Assembly: GCF_014652915.1 (NCBI RefSeq)
Contig: NZ_BMZS01000012.1
Location: 128,515-192,514 of the forward strand
DNA length: 64,000 nucleotides
Origin: Thalassobaculum fulvum
Lineage (GTDB): Bacteria > Pseudomonadota > Alphaproteobacteria > Thalassobaculales > Thalassobaculaceae
Reading direction: 5' to 3'
Program-made: the position numbers and the translations under genes
In this document: positions 51,870-59,978 of the stretch, in pieces
Layout: each line of letters opens with the position of its first letter
How positions within the stretch are numbered: the stretch's first letter is position 1
The notes under the pieces: model-generated
What the model was told of the DNA's origin: nothing
Seen by the model: the letters and a program-made list of their open reading frames with translations, nothing else
The model's database searches: none

Positions 51870-52835
51870 ATGAATCCCGGCGATCCGCTCCATCGGCTGC
51901 TGGTTTCGGCGATCCAGCATCAGGAGGCGAACGAGGTCGAGGAGGCTCGCGACCTGTACCTCAAGATCCTGGAGCAGGACCCGCGTCACGAGCAGGCCCT
52001 GCACCTGGCCGGGTTGCTGTGCCTGCAGAACGGTGAGCTCGACGGCGCGCAGACGCTCCTCGAGGCGGCGATCGACGTCAACCCGGCGAACGCGTCCTAT
52101 CCCAACCACCTGGGCGTGGTGGCGCTGCGGCGGCAGGACCTGGCGGGGGCGGCCGAGCTGTTCCGCCGGGCGATCTCGATGGATCAGGGCTACGCCGAGG
52201 CGCACTTCAACCTCGGGATCGCGCTGCGCGGCATGGACGATCTCGACGGCGCCGCCGCGGCTTTCGACGAGGCTCGCCGCCACGACCCGGACAACGACCG
52301 GATCATGGTGTGGGCGGGGGTTCTCGCGAACGAGCGGGGCGCTCCGCAGGAAGCGGCGGAGCTGCTGATGCGGGCGGTCGAGCGCAACCCGACGAACACC
52401 GAGGCCATCCATCAGCTCGGCGACGTGTTCGCCTCGCTCGGCGAACTCGCCGAAGCGGAAGGCTGCTATCGCACGGCGATCGGCGTCGCCCCGAGCATCG
52501 CCGGCATCCACGGCAAGCTCGGCTCGGTGCTGACCCAGATGGGACGGCTGGAGGAGGCGCGGGCATCCTTCGAGACCGCGCTCGACCTGAACCCGGATGA
52601 CCCGGCGCTGCTCGGCGGGCTGGCGCTCGTCCAGCTCGAAGAGGGCGACCTCGAGCAGGGCAGGGCGACCGCCGAGCGGGCCGTCGGAATCGACGAGCAG
52701 AGCGTGGACGGCCACTATGCCCTGGCCCGGGTCCATCGAGCGCTGGGCGATGTCGAGCGGGCCCGGGCCGAGGCCGCCAGGGTCCGGGAACTGGCCCCGG
52801 ACAATGCCCGTTACCTCGAGGGCCTGTTCATCTGA
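51870..52835 (+). CDS. Tetratricopeptide-repeat protein
   Basis: A 321-residue protein made almost entirely of TPRs (about eight to nine, residues 10-315), with typical helix pairs such as YAEAHFNLGIALRGMDDLDGAA and AEGCYRTAIGVAPSIAGIHGK. It has no transferase domain, signal peptide or membrane segment. The ATG at 51870 has a GGAGG site eight bases upstream; an in-frame GTG at 51840 lacks one. Because the four TPR-glycosyltransferases nearby have the same type of repeats, it may be a free adaptor for flagellins or transferases. That is inference. Confidence 0.75.
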   Translation: MNPGDPLHRLLVSAIQHQEANEVEEARDLYLKILEQDPRHEQALHLAGLLCLQNGELDGAQTLLEAAIDVNPANASYPNHLGVVALRRQDLAGAAELFRRAISMDQGYAEAHFNLGIALRGMDDLDGAAAAFDEARRHDPDNDRIMVWAGVLANERGAPQEAAELLMRAVERNPTNTEAIHQLGDVFASLGELAEAEGCYRTAIGVAPSIAGIHGKLGSVLTQMGRLEEARASFETALDLNPDDPALLGGLALVQLEEGDLEQGRATAERAVGIDEQSVDGHYALARVHRALGDVERARAEAARVRELAPDNARYLEGLFI

Positions 52836-52896
52836 AGCCCGATCCGATCGGCCGTAGCGCGCATGAAGCGGGCCCGTAGCCGGGACCGGCGGCAGG

Positions 52897-53343
52897 TCAG
52901 AGCGTCCGGTTGATCCCGGCGGCGCCGACGCCGGCGGAACCGTAGGCGGCGTAGCCGCGGACCGGCTTGCTGGTGTTGACCGCCGGACCGGTCACGCCGC
53001 GCGCCTTCTTGACGCCGGCGATCACCATCTTGACCACCCGGTCGGCGGCGTCGTGCGCCGACTTGAGGGCCAGCATGTTCTCCGACAGGGTCTCCCGGAA
53101 GGCCGCGTAGAGCTTGCGCAGGTCGCCCCGCTCCTCGGCGGACAGCGAGTCGAGCACCGTCAGGTTCTTGCGGAGCCTGGTCTGGTGCTCGTCATAGGTC
53201 TTGGCGAGCTGGACCTTGCGCCGCTGGACGTCCTCGAGCTTGGCGAAGTCGCGGGCTTTCACCAGGTCGACCTCGTGCCGCATGACCGCCATGAGCTGGG
53301 TCATCGACTCCACGAACAGCTTGACCACGTCACGCGGATTCAT
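52897..53343 (-). CDS. FlgN-like flagellar export chaperone
   Basis: A 148-residue, mostly helical protein (heptads over about 10-115: VESMTQLMAVMRHEVDLVKA, LRKLYAAFRETLSENMLALK) followed by a Gly/Ala-rich tail. FlgN-type chaperones deliver FlgK and FlgL to the export gate. Sequence conservation in this family is low, so the call rests on size, helices and position in the flgI-flgJ operon. The ATG at 53343 overlaps the flgJ stop by four bases. Confidence 0.6.
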   Translation of the reverse strand: MNPRDVVKLFVESMTQLMAVMRHEVDLVKARDFAKLEDVQRRKVQLAKTYDEHQTRLRKNLTVLDSLSAEERGDLRKLYAAFRETLSENMLALKSAHDAADRVVKMVIAGVKKARGVTGPAVNTSKPVRGYAAYGSAGVGAAGINRTL

Positions 53344-53693
53344 CGGGAGACCTCCTGGAGCTGGAGCAGTTGACGTTCGATGGTGTCGGCGATGCCGATG
53401 CCGCCGCGCTTGGCGATCACGTCGCCGACCTCCTCGATGTAGAAGTCGCGCCACATGCCCTCGGCGTGGCCGCCGCCGAACATGCCGTCGGTCTTCACGC
53501 CCTTGAACATGTGGGTGAGCATCTGGGAGACGAACTGGCTCTCGAACTTCTCGGCCGACTTCCGGACCGCGGTCTTGTCACCGGCGGCGGCTGCGGCCTT
53601 CAGGGTGTCCCGCTGGAACTCGGCGGCACCCTGGGTGCGGGCCAGGCCGACGTCGCCGACGGCGGGGAGCGAGGTGGCGAGGGAGTCGTACAT
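53340..53693 (-). CDS. flgJ: Rod-binding protein FlgJ (rod-cap domain only)
   Basis: A 117-residue protein with the rod-binding domain of FlgJ: KSAEKFESQFVSQMLTHMFKG and FGGGHAEGMWRDFYIEEVGDVIAKRGGIGIA. The C-terminal muramidase domain found in enteric FlgJ is absent, as is common in alphaproteobacteria, so another enzyme must open the peptidoglycan. It lies 14 bp after flgI. Confidence 0.9.
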   Translation of the reverse strand: MYDSLATSLPAVGDVGLARTQGAAEFQRDTLKAAAAAGDKTAVRKSAEKFESQFVSQMLTHMFKGVKTDGMFGGGHAEGMWRDFYIEEVGDVIAKRGGIGIADTIERQLLQLQEVSR

Positions 53694-53707
53694 GTCCGTT
53701 CTCCCGG

Positions 53708-54838
53708 TCAGAGCACTTCGAGCTCGGCCTGCAGGGCGCCGGCGGCCTTGATCGCCTGCAGGATCGAGATCATGTCGCGCGGGCCGACGCCGAGGGCGTT
53801 CAGGCCGTTGACCAGCTCCTGCAGGGTCACCTGCTGCGGCAGCACGGTCAGCTTGTTGTCCTTCTGCTCGTCGATCTCGATCTGCGTGCGCGGGACCGTG
53901 ACCGTCTCGCCGGTCTGGGCGAAAGGCTGCGGCTGGCTGACCTGCGGGGTCTCGGTGATCCGGATGGTCAGGTTGCCCTGGGCGATCGCCACGGTGTTGA
54001 TGCGGACGTTCTCGCCCATCACGATCACGCCGGTCTGCTCGTCGATCACGACCTTGGCGATGTTGTCGGGGGTCACCCGCAGCTGCTCGATGTCGGTGAT
54101 CAGGGCGACCGCGTTGTTGCGGTAGGCGTCCGGCACGATCATGCGCACGGTGCCCGGGTCGGTCGGCTGGGCGATCGGACCGCCGACGAAGGCGTTGATC
54201 GCCTGGGCGATCCGTCGCGAGGTGGTGAAGTCCGGGTTGCGCAGCGCGATCCGCACCGTCTCCATCTGGTTGAGCGCGAAGCCGAGCTCGCGTTCGACCA
54301 GCGCGCCGTTGGCGATCCGGCCGCCGGTCGGGACGCCGCGGGTGACGCTTGCCGCCTGGCCCTGGGCCGAGAAGCCGCTGACCGCCACCGGGCCCTGGGC
54401 TACGGCGTAGACCTCGCCGTCGGCGCCGACCAGCGGGGTGACCAGCAGCTGGCCGCCAAGCAGGCTGTCGGCGTCGCCGATCGAGGAGATCGTCACGTCG
54501 ATCCGGGTGCCCTGGGTGGCGAACGGCGGCAGGATCGCGGTGACCATCACGGCGGCCACGTTGTCGGTATCCAGGTCGTCGTCGCGGGCATTGACGCCGA
54601 GCCGCTCCAGCATGCCGACCAGGCTCTCCCGCGTGAAGATCGCGCTGCCGATGTCGTCGCCGGTGCCCTTCAGGCCGACCACCAGGCCGTAGCCGATGAG
54701 CAGGTTCTCGCGCACACCCTCGAAATCGACGATGTCCTTGATTCGGGTCTGGGCCTCGGCGGTGCCGAGGTTCACGGCCAGCGCGATCAGAAAGGCCGTT
54801 GCCGTTGCCAGTCGTCGCATCCAGCGTCCCGTCGTCAT
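53708..54838 (-). CDS. flgI: Flagellar P-ring protein FlgI
   Basis: Forms the periplasmic P ring around the rod. The 376-residue protein has an N-terminal Sec signal (about 1-30, ending LGTAEA) and the characteristic RIKDIVDFEGVRENLLIGYGLVVGL (start of mature part: IGYGLVVGLKGTGDD), with INAFVGG and a C-terminal VNGLNALGVGPRDMISILQAI. The ATG at 54838 is eight bases from a GGGGA site; ATGs at 54844 and 54820 are alternatives. Divergent from fliX. Confidence 0.95.
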   Translation of the reverse strand: MTTGRWMRRLATATAFLIALAVNLGTAEAQTRIKDIVDFEGVRENLLIGYGLVVGLKGTGDDIGSAIFTRESLVGMLERLGVNARDDDLDTDNVAAVMVTAILPPFATQGTRIDVTISSIGDADSLLGGQLLVTPLVGADGEVYAVAQGPVAVSGFSAQGQAASVTRGVPTGGRIANGALVERELGFALNQMETVRIALRNPDFTTSRRIAQAINAFVGGPIAQPTDPGTVRMIVPDAYRNNAVALITDIEQLRVTPDNIAKVVIDEQTGVIVMGENVRINTVAIAQGNLTIRITETPQVSQPQPFAQTGETVTVPRTQIEIDEQKDNKLTVLPQQVTLQELVNGLNALGVGPRDMISILQAIKAAGALQAELEVL

Positions 54839-54894
54839 GGTCATGGTCCCCGCGGTCGAAGTTGCCGGGTGGCCCCGGTCTCGCGAATGGACAT

Positions 54895-54909
54895 GCCAGA
54901 AGCGTGCCA
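54895..54909 (-). promoter_or_regulatory. Sigma-54 (-24/-12) promoter of flgI-flgJ-flgN
   Basis: On the minus strand TGGCACG-CTTC-TGGC. The -24 half is a perfect consensus and the -12 GC is present; one T is replaced by G. It is 57-71 bp upstream of the flgI ATG. Confidence 0.65.
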
Positions 54910-55031
54910 GTCGCCGGGCCGGCGGTCGAACAGGGTGGCGTCGAAACCCGGAGCATCGCGTGCTATAAGGGATGCATGCGAGTCCGAACCGATCGTTCTC
55001 CACAGTCATCCGGCCAAGGTCGCTTGTCGCC

Positions 55032-55448
55032 ATGAAGGTCGAGTCTACCAAAGGAACGGGGATCAGCGGGGTCCGCCGCGGCGGCAAGGCCGGCAAGGCC
55101 GGCTCGTCGGAGTTCTCCAGGCTGCTCGACGAGACCGCCGAGACCGGGCAGGCCGCCGGCCCGAGCGGCGTGCAGGCGGTCGATTCGGTGCTTTCGGTGC
55201 AGGAGGTCGGTGGCCGCGAGGGCGGCCGGCGGCAGGCCCGCGAGCGTGCCGAGCTGATGCTCGACCGTCTCGAGGACATCCGCCACGGCCTGCTGATGGG
55301 AGCGATCCCGCGCGACCGTCTGCAGGAGCTTGCGGCCGCGGTCCGCCGCCAACGCGAGGCGATCGACGATCCGCGACTGGTCGAGATTCTCGACGAGATC
55401 GAGCTCAGGGCACGGGTCGAGCTTGCGAAACTTGAGCGAAGCGTGTAA
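55032..55448 (+). CDS. fliX: Flagellar assembly checkpoint regulator FliX
   Basis: In Caulobacter FliX couples early flagellar assembly to FlbD activity and thus to late gene expression. The 138-residue protein has the family N-terminus MKVESTKGTGISG, a Gly/Lys-rich stretch, and the conserved helical C-terminal part AELMLDRLEDIRHGLLMGAI and LVEILDEIELRARVELAKLE. The ATG at 55032 begins the conserved part; an upstream in-frame ATG (54972) adds a stretch without similarity. Divergent from flgI, as in Caulobacter. Confidence 0.92.
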   Translation: MKVESTKGTGISGVRRGGKAGKAGSSEFSRLLDETAETGQAAGPSGVQAVDSVLSVQEVGGREGGRRQARERAELMLDRLEDIRHGLLMGAIPRDRLQELAAAVRRQREAIDDPRLVEILDEIELRARVELAKLERSV

Positions 55449-55579
55449 CCCGTCGCGCGGCGCGGAACTCCTGGAGTTTCATCCCGTTGTGGCGGTTCAG
55501 GCCGCTCCCTATACTCCGCGCCCGTTCGGTGCCCTGCCCTCGAGTGCCGAATGCCGTCGAGCCCGCGTGGAGGAAGGGG

Positions 55580-55996
55580 ATGAGCGTGACCCTGCCGCCG
55601 GACTACAAGCCGTCGGACGATGAAGAGTTCATGAACCCGCAGCAGCTGGAGTATTTCCGGCAGAAGCTGCTCCGCTGGAAGGCCGAGCTGGTGCGGGAAG
55701 CCAACGAAACCCTGAGTAACCTGACCGAACAGAACCTGCAGCAGCCCGACATGGCCGACCGCGCGTCGCTCGAGACCGAGCACTCGATCGAACTGCGGAC
55801 CCGGGATCGCGAGCGCAAGCTCATCAGCAAGATCAACTCCGCCCTGAAGCGTATCGAGGACGGCACCTACGGCTACTGCGAGGAGACCGACGAACCGATC
55901 GGTCTGAAACGGCTCGAGGCCAGGCCGATCGCCACGCTGAGCCTGGAAGCCCAGGAACGGCACGAGCGCATGGAGCGGACCCACCGGGACGACTGA
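55580..55996 (+). CDS. dksA: RNA polymerase-binding transcription factor DksA
   Basis: Binds the RNA polymerase secondary channel and potentiates ppGpp control. The 138-residue protein has a coiled-coil tip segment (LSNLTEQNLQQPDMADRAS) and a C-terminal zinc-finger region reading YGYCEETDEPIGLKRLEARP. Only one of the four classical zinc cysteines is present, so it is of the cysteine-poor alphaproteobacterial type. The ATG at 55580 has a GGAGGAAGGGG site. It sits between fliX and flgH but is a general regulator. A hairpin terminator follows. Confidence 0.92.
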   Translation: MSVTLPPDYKPSDDEEFMNPQQLEYFRQKLLRWKAELVREANETLSNLTEQNLQQPDMADRASLETEHSIELRTRDRERKLISKINSALKRIEDGTYGYCEETDEPIGLKRLEARPIATLSLEAQERHERMERTHRDD

Positions 55997-56059
55997 CGTC
56001 GACCTGAACGTCGGCGGCGCCCCGAGCGGGCCGGCCCGGCAACCCTGGCGAATACCAAG

Positions 56060-56085
56060 AAGGCCGCCCCGCGAGGGGCGGCCTT
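56060..56085 (+). terminator. Terminator-like hairpin after dksA
   Basis: An 11-bp perfect stem AAGGCCGCCCC/GGGGCGGCCTT with a GCGA loop lies 63 bp after the dksA stop, between convergent dksA and flgH. The T-run is poor on both strands, so efficiency is uncertain. It could serve both directions. Confidence 0.65.
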
Positions 56086-56151
56086 CCGGTTTCCGGCCCC
56101 ACTGGGGGGGAGACGCGGGTATTGTGGGGGCCGGCGAACCTCGGTGATCGC

Positions 56152-56925
56152 TCAGAACGGCATGATCACGTCCAGGACCTGCGAACCGTAGCGCGGCTGC
56201 TGGACGTCGGTTATCTGGCCGCGGCCGCCGTAGGAGATCCGGGCCTCCGCCATCTGGTCGTAGCTGATGGTGTTGGACGAGGTGATGTCGGCCGCCCGGA
56301 TGACGCCGCCGACGACGACCTCGCGGACCTCGAAGTTCACGCGCACTTCCTGCCGGCCGTACACCACCATGTTGCCGTTCGGCAGTTTCTGCGTGATCAC
56401 CGCCGCGACCCGGAGGTCGATGGCCTCGGTCCGGTCGACGCTGCCGGTGCCGACATTGCTGGTGTTCGAGCCGAGGTCCAGCAGGTTGCCGCCGGTGACG
56501 CCCTCGGGGAACACCTTGGACAGCTCGTTCTCGTAGCCGAACAGGCCGTTGAGCTGCGCCGCATCGGTATTGGTCCGGGAGCGCGACGTGGAATTGTCCA
56601 CCTCGGCCTTGTCGTCGATCGACACCACGACGGTGATGATGTCGCCGATGTCGCTGGCGCGCTGGTCCTTGAAGAACGCGCGGCTGCCTTCCTGCCACAG
56701 CGAGTTGGCCTGCCGGGTCGCCACCACCGGGGCCGGCATCGGCATGGTCACCGGCTTGTATCCGGCGCTGCGGGTCGGGTCTTCGATCCGCGACATCTCC
56801 GGCGCCTGGCCGATGCTGGCGAGCCGGTCGACGGCGCCGCATCCGGACAGGGCGGTGGCGGCGGCCAGGGCCGCGAGCACGGTGAGGGTCGGCTTGCGGC
56901 GGAGGGCGGTTTGGCGGGCGATCAT
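56152..56925 (-). CDS. flgH: Flagellar L-ring lipoprotein FlgH
   Basis: Outer-membrane ring protein around the rod. The 257-residue protein has a lipoprotein signal ending in LSGC with lipidated Cys29. Typical segments are DQRASDIGDIITVVVSIDD, NGNMVVYGRQEVRVNFE and GVIRAADITSSNTISYDQMAEARISYGGRG (recognised from IRAADI and SYGGRG). Its start is 37 bp after the flgA stop. Confidence 0.95.
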   Translation of the reverse strand: MIARQTALRRKPTLTVLAALAAATALSGCGAVDRLASIGQAPEMSRIEDPTRSAGYKPVTMPMPAPVVATRQANSLWQEGSRAFFKDQRASDIGDIITVVVSIDDKAEVDNSTSRSRTNTDAAQLNGLFGYENELSKVFPEGVTGGNLLDLGSNTSNVGTGSVDRTEAIDLRVAAVITQKLPNGNMVVYGRQEVRVNFEVREVVVGGVIRAADITSSNTISYDQMAEARISYGGRGQITDVQQPRYGSQVLDVIMPF

Positions 56926-56962
56926 TTCTGGATCCTCCTGGGCGCGTTGTGCGCGGGGGTCG

Positions 56963-57931
56963 TCAGTTGATGGACGCGATCTGGGCGGCGGTCACGGTGA
57001 CCGTGTCGGCGGCGATCACGCGGGTCTCGAGCACCTTGCGGCTGTGGTTGTTGCGCACCCGGATGACGTCGCCGACGGCGCCCTTCTCGAGGGCCTCGGC
57101 CCGGGCGGTGAGCGTCATCGTGCCGGCCTTCAGCACCACCGTGACGAGGTCGCCCTTGCCGATGACGTAGTTCGGCCGGAGGTCGCTCAGGCGAACGGTC
57201 TGGCCGGCGGTGATCGGGCGACGCGGCGTGCGGCCGACCAGGTCCGCCAGCTGGCTGACCGTGTTCGGCCCGGCCCGGCGCGCCTCGACCCGCGACCAGC
57301 GGACGTCGTTCTCGGTGATCACGTCGCCGGGCATCGCGTGGTTGCGCAGCACCGGAACGCTGACCATGGCGGCGACCCGGCCGTTGACGACCACGGACTT
57401 GGCCTCCGCCCCGGCGAGCGCCACCGAGGCGTCGAACCGGCGGGACCGCGGATCGAACACCAGGGTGCGGACGATCACGGTCGGGCGGTCGCCGGTGGCC
57501 ACGAACAGCGGAACGTCGCGGTTGTAGATCTCGACGTCGAAATCGTCGCCGATGTTCTCGCGCTCCAGCGCGGTCGCCAGGGCCTCGCGCACCATCTCGA
57601 CCGGGATCGGCATGCTGTCGCGCGTCACCTCGGCATACTCCCGCATGTCGTTGGGGCGCCAGCTCAGCCCGAACGATTTTGCGTAGTGAAAAAGTTGCCG
57701 GGCACTGAACACCAGCCGGTCGCCGGGGGCCGGGGAGTCGGCGATCCGGCCGTCGTTCTCGGCGGGCACGTTGGCGAACACGTCCGACAGCCTTATCCCG
57801 TCGCCGCCGACCAGCGTGCGCTGCTTCAGGATCAGCGGCAGCGCGTCGGTCGCGGCCGGCGCGGCGCCGGCGCCGAGCAGGCAGCCGAGCCCGAGGGCGG
57901 CGGCGGCGATCATGCGGACGGTGCGGTTCAT
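56963..57931 (-). CDS. flgA: P-ring assembly chaperone FlgA
   Basis: Periplasmic protein needed for FlgI polymerisation. The 322-residue protein has a Sec signal (about 1-27, ending APAA), a longer N-terminal domain than enteric FlgA, and a C-terminal SAF domain with AMPGDVITENDVRWSRVEA, GRTPRRPITAGQTV and KGDLVTVVLKAGTMTLTARAEAL (partly quoted). The length is typical of alphaproteobacterial FlgA. 40 bp after flgG. Confidence 0.93.
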   Translation of the reverse strand: MNRTVRMIAAAALGLGCLLGAGAAPAATDALPLILKQRTLVGGDGIRLSDVFANVPAENDGRIADSPAPGDRLVFSARQLFHYAKSFGLSWRPNDMREYAEVTRDSMPIPVEMVREALATALERENIGDDFDVEIYNRDVPLFVATGDRPTVIVRTLVFDPRSRRFDASVALAGAEAKSVVVNGRVAAMVSVPVLRNHAMPGDVITENDVRWSRVEARRAGPNTVSQLADLVGRTPRRPITAGQTVRLSDLRPNYVIGKGDLVTVVLKAGTMTLTARAEALEKGAVGDVIRVRNNHSRKVLETRVIAADTVTVTAAQIASIN

Positions 57932-57971
57932 CGGATGTCTCCCTGGTCCCGGAGTGTGCCGTCAGACGGCG

Positions 57972-58757
57972 TCAGCGGACGTTGTTGACCGTCGACATCA
58001 TCTGGTCGGACGTCTCGATGACCTTCGAGTTGAGCTCGTAGGCGCGCTGGGCGGTGATCAGGTTGGTGATCTCCTGCACCGGGTCGACGTTCGAGGCCTC
58101 GACGAAGCCCTGCTGCAGCCGGCCGAAGCCGTTGGCGCCGGGGACGCCGGTGGTGGCGGCGCCGGACGCCTCGGTCTCCAGCAGCAGGTTGTTGCCGATG
58201 TTCTCGAGGCCGGCCGGGTTCTGGAAGGTCGCGAGCTGGATCTGCCCGACGTTCTGCTCCTGCACCTGGCCGTCGATCTGCGCGAAGATCTGCCCGGATT
58301 CGTTGATCGTTACGTTCAGCGTCGCGGCGGGCAGCGTGATCCCGGGCAGCACGGTGTAGCCGTCGGGAGTCACGATCGTGCCGTCCTGGCTGGTCTGGAA
58401 CGAGCCGGCGCGGGTGTAGGCGGTCTCGCCGTTCGGCATCTCGATCTGGAAATAGCCGGAACCGCGGATCGCCACGTCGAGGTTGTTCTCGGTGAGGGTG
58501 AGGGCGCCCTGCTCGTTGATCCGGTAGGTCGCCGCGGTCTTCACGCCGACGCCGAGCTGGATGCCGGACGGTACGATCGTGCCGGCGTCCGAGGAGTTGG
58601 TGCCGACCCGGCGCTGGTCCTGGTAGAGCAGGTCCTGGAACTCCGCCCGCTGCCGCTTGTAGCCGGTGGTGTTCATGTTGGCGATGTTGTTCGAGATGAC
58701 CTCGACATTGAGCTGCTGGGCGGCCATGCCCGTCGTCGCGATGCTCAAGGACTGCAT
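57972..58757 (-). CDS. flgG: Distal rod protein FlgG
   Basis: Main component of the distal rod. The 261-residue protein, normal for the family, has SNNIANMNTTGYKRQRAEFQ near the N-terminus, the FlgG-type DLLYQDQRR followed by the QLGVGVKT segment, GSGYFQIEMPNG, and the C-terminal AYELNSKVIETSDQMM. It starts 100 bp after the flgF stop and has its own sigma-54-type promoter inside the end of flgF. Confidence 0.96.
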   Translation of the reverse strand: MQSLSIATTGMAAQQLNVEVISNNIANMNTTGYKRQRAEFQDLLYQDQRRVGTNSSDAGTIVPSGIQLGVGVKTAATYRINEQGALTLTENNLDVAIRGSGYFQIEMPNGETAYTRAGSFQTSQDGTIVTPDGYTVLPGITLPAATLNVTINESGQIFAQIDGQVQEQNVGQIQLATFQNPAGLENIGNNLLLETEASGAATTGVPGANGFGRLQQGFVEASNVDPVQEITNLITAQRAYELNSKVIETSDQMMSTVNNVR

Positions 58758-58857
58758 TGTGTTCTCCCTTCACCGGCGCCGCGCGCCCGTACTTCCATTC
58801 CGTTCTGGACCGGCGGCCCGGTCGATACCCGTCGATCGAACGGCGTCGATCGGACGA

Positions 58858-59586
58858 TCAGACGCTTTGCATGGGGCGTGCCAGTTTCTGGATGATGGTC
58901 TCCTGGCGCTTGTCCTCGCGGTCGATCAGGCCCTTGACCGCCTCGTAGGCGCGCTGGACCTCGATCAGCGAGGTCATCTCGCCGATCCCGCTGACGTTCG
59001 AGCCCTCGACCATGCCCTGCATGACCTTGCTGTTCTCGGCGGGATTGGCGGCCTGGCTCGTCTCGAACAGGCTGTCGCGCACCTTGCGGACCGAGCGCAT
59101 GTCGTCGAACTCGACCACCCCGATCTGGCCGACCGGGTTGGCGCCGAGACGCACGAGCCCATCCTGGCTGATGGTCAGGTCGGTGCCGCCGCCGGGGATG
59201 ACGATCGGGTTGCCGCCGTTGTCGAGGACCGGATAGCCCTGCTGGGTGACGAGGCGGTTGCGCTCGTCGAGGGTGAAGGTGCCGTTGCGCGTGTACTTCG
59301 TGCCGTTGCCGTCGTCGACCTGGAAGTAGCCCGGGCCGTTGATCGCCAGGTCGAAGGTGTTGTGCGTGACGATCAGGCCGCCCTGGTTGTGGTCGGTGGC
59401 GGTTCCCTGGTCGATCACGAAGTCCATCTTGGTCGTGAACGGGACCTTCTGCGAATAGGCCTGGTACACCATCATCTCGCGCTTGAACCCCGTGGTGTTC
59501 AGGTTCGCGACGTTGTTCGCGACCACGGCCATCTGCCGGCGCAACGCGGTCTGCCGCGACAGGGCGATGTAGATCGGGTTTTCCAT
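58858..59586 (-). CDS. flgF: Proximal rod protein FlgF
   Basis: Proximal rod component. The 242-residue protein starts MENPIYIALSRQTALRRQM, has ANNVANLNTTGFKREMMVYQ, a central GPGYFQVDDGNGTKY and ends with AYEAVKGLIDREDKRQETIIQKL. Its last codons contain the flgG promoter. It is preceded by a sigma-54-type promoter and is divergent from fliL, 392 bp away. Confidence 0.95.
   Translation of the reverse strand: MENPIYIALSRQTALRRQMAVVANNVANLNTTGFKREMMVYQAYSQKVPFTTKMDFVIDQGTATDHNQGGLIVTHNTFDLAINGPGYFQVDDGNGTKYTRNGTFTLDERNRLVTQQGYPVLDNGGNPIVIPGGGTDLTISQDGLVRLGANPVGQIGVVEFDDMRSVRKVRDSLFETSQAANPAENSKVMQGMVEGSNVSGIGEMTSLIEVQRAYEAVKGLIDREDKRQETIIQKLARPMQSV
58869..58883 (-). promoter_or_regulatory. Sigma-54 (-24/-12) promoter of flgG-flgA-flgH inside flgF
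   Basis: On the minus strand TGGCACG-CCCC-ATGC: a perfect -24 half and -12 GC with correct spacing. It overlaps the codons for the last residues of FlgF. The predicted start near 58857 gives a leader of about 100 bases before flgG. Confidence 0.65.
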
Positions 59587-59657
59587 GACTCGCTCCGTAC
59601 CCTCGGTGTTTCGTTCACGTCGCGCCGGTTGATCCGGCTTGGCTCGCCGCTTCCCAT

Positions 59658-59672
59658 GCAGGGGGCGTGCCA
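59658..59672 (-). promoter_or_regulatory. Sigma-54 (-24/-12) promoter of flgF
   Basis: On the minus strand TGGCACG-CCCC-CTGC, a perfect -24 half and a -12 half with one change. It is 72-86 bp upstream of the flgF ATG, with a predicted leader of about 60 bases. Confidence 0.75.
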
Positions 59673-59722
59673 GTCGTCGACGAGGCCCTGATCCGCGGAT
59701 TTCCCCGGTCCGGGGTCCGGTT

Positions 59723-59737
59723 CGGCATCCTCTGCCG
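59723..59737. promoter_or_regulatory. Palindrome near flgF promoter, candidate FlbD site
   Basis: CGGCA-TCCTC-TGCCG, the same arm sequence and spacer length as the dyads upstream of flagellins 1 and 3. It lies about 50-80 bp upstream of the flgF promoter and about 180 bp upstream of the fliL promoter. Confidence 0.45.
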
Positions 59738-59905
59738 GGCAGAAGTTACCGCCGGCCGGTCGGCAGCCCCGTCGGACGGGCGGCGGCGAGCGGGGCTTCG
59801 CTTCGGCGGCGTCCGCCCCATATGCAGGGCCGCGGGGGCGCCGCCGGTCGCAGCGCCGGCTGGCGAGCTTTCGAAGTCCCGGCCGATCCGGTAAGATTCC
59901 CGAGT

Positions 59906-59920
59906 CGGCATCGGCCTTGC
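59906..59920 (+). promoter_or_regulatory. Sigma-54-type promoter of fliL-fliM
   Basis: CGGCATC-GGCC-TTGC followed by A has the -24 GGCA and a perfect -12 TTGC at correct spacing, with three mismatches elsewhere. The predicted start near 59932 gives a leader of about 47 bases. Confidence 0.55.
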
Positions 59921-59978
59921 AGGACACGGTCCGGCACACTGGCAATGTCCCGGGCGACCGGGGCGGACGGAGAGCGGA

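Larger units (their letters stand above)
59587..59978. other. Divergent flgF / fliL control region
   Basis: A 392-bp stretch with no convincing gene. It holds the flgF sigma-54 promoter (59658-59672, minus), one GGCA-N5-TGCC palindrome (59723-59737) and a sigma-54-type promoter for fliL (59906-59920, plus). The remaining sequence is GC-rich and shows nothing clear. Confidence 0.7.

Noticed and set aside
53708-56842. Open frame extending flgI upstream through fliX and dksA
   Set aside because: Similarity to FlgI begins at the signal peptide near 54.84 kb, and the upstream part is antisense to two clear genes.
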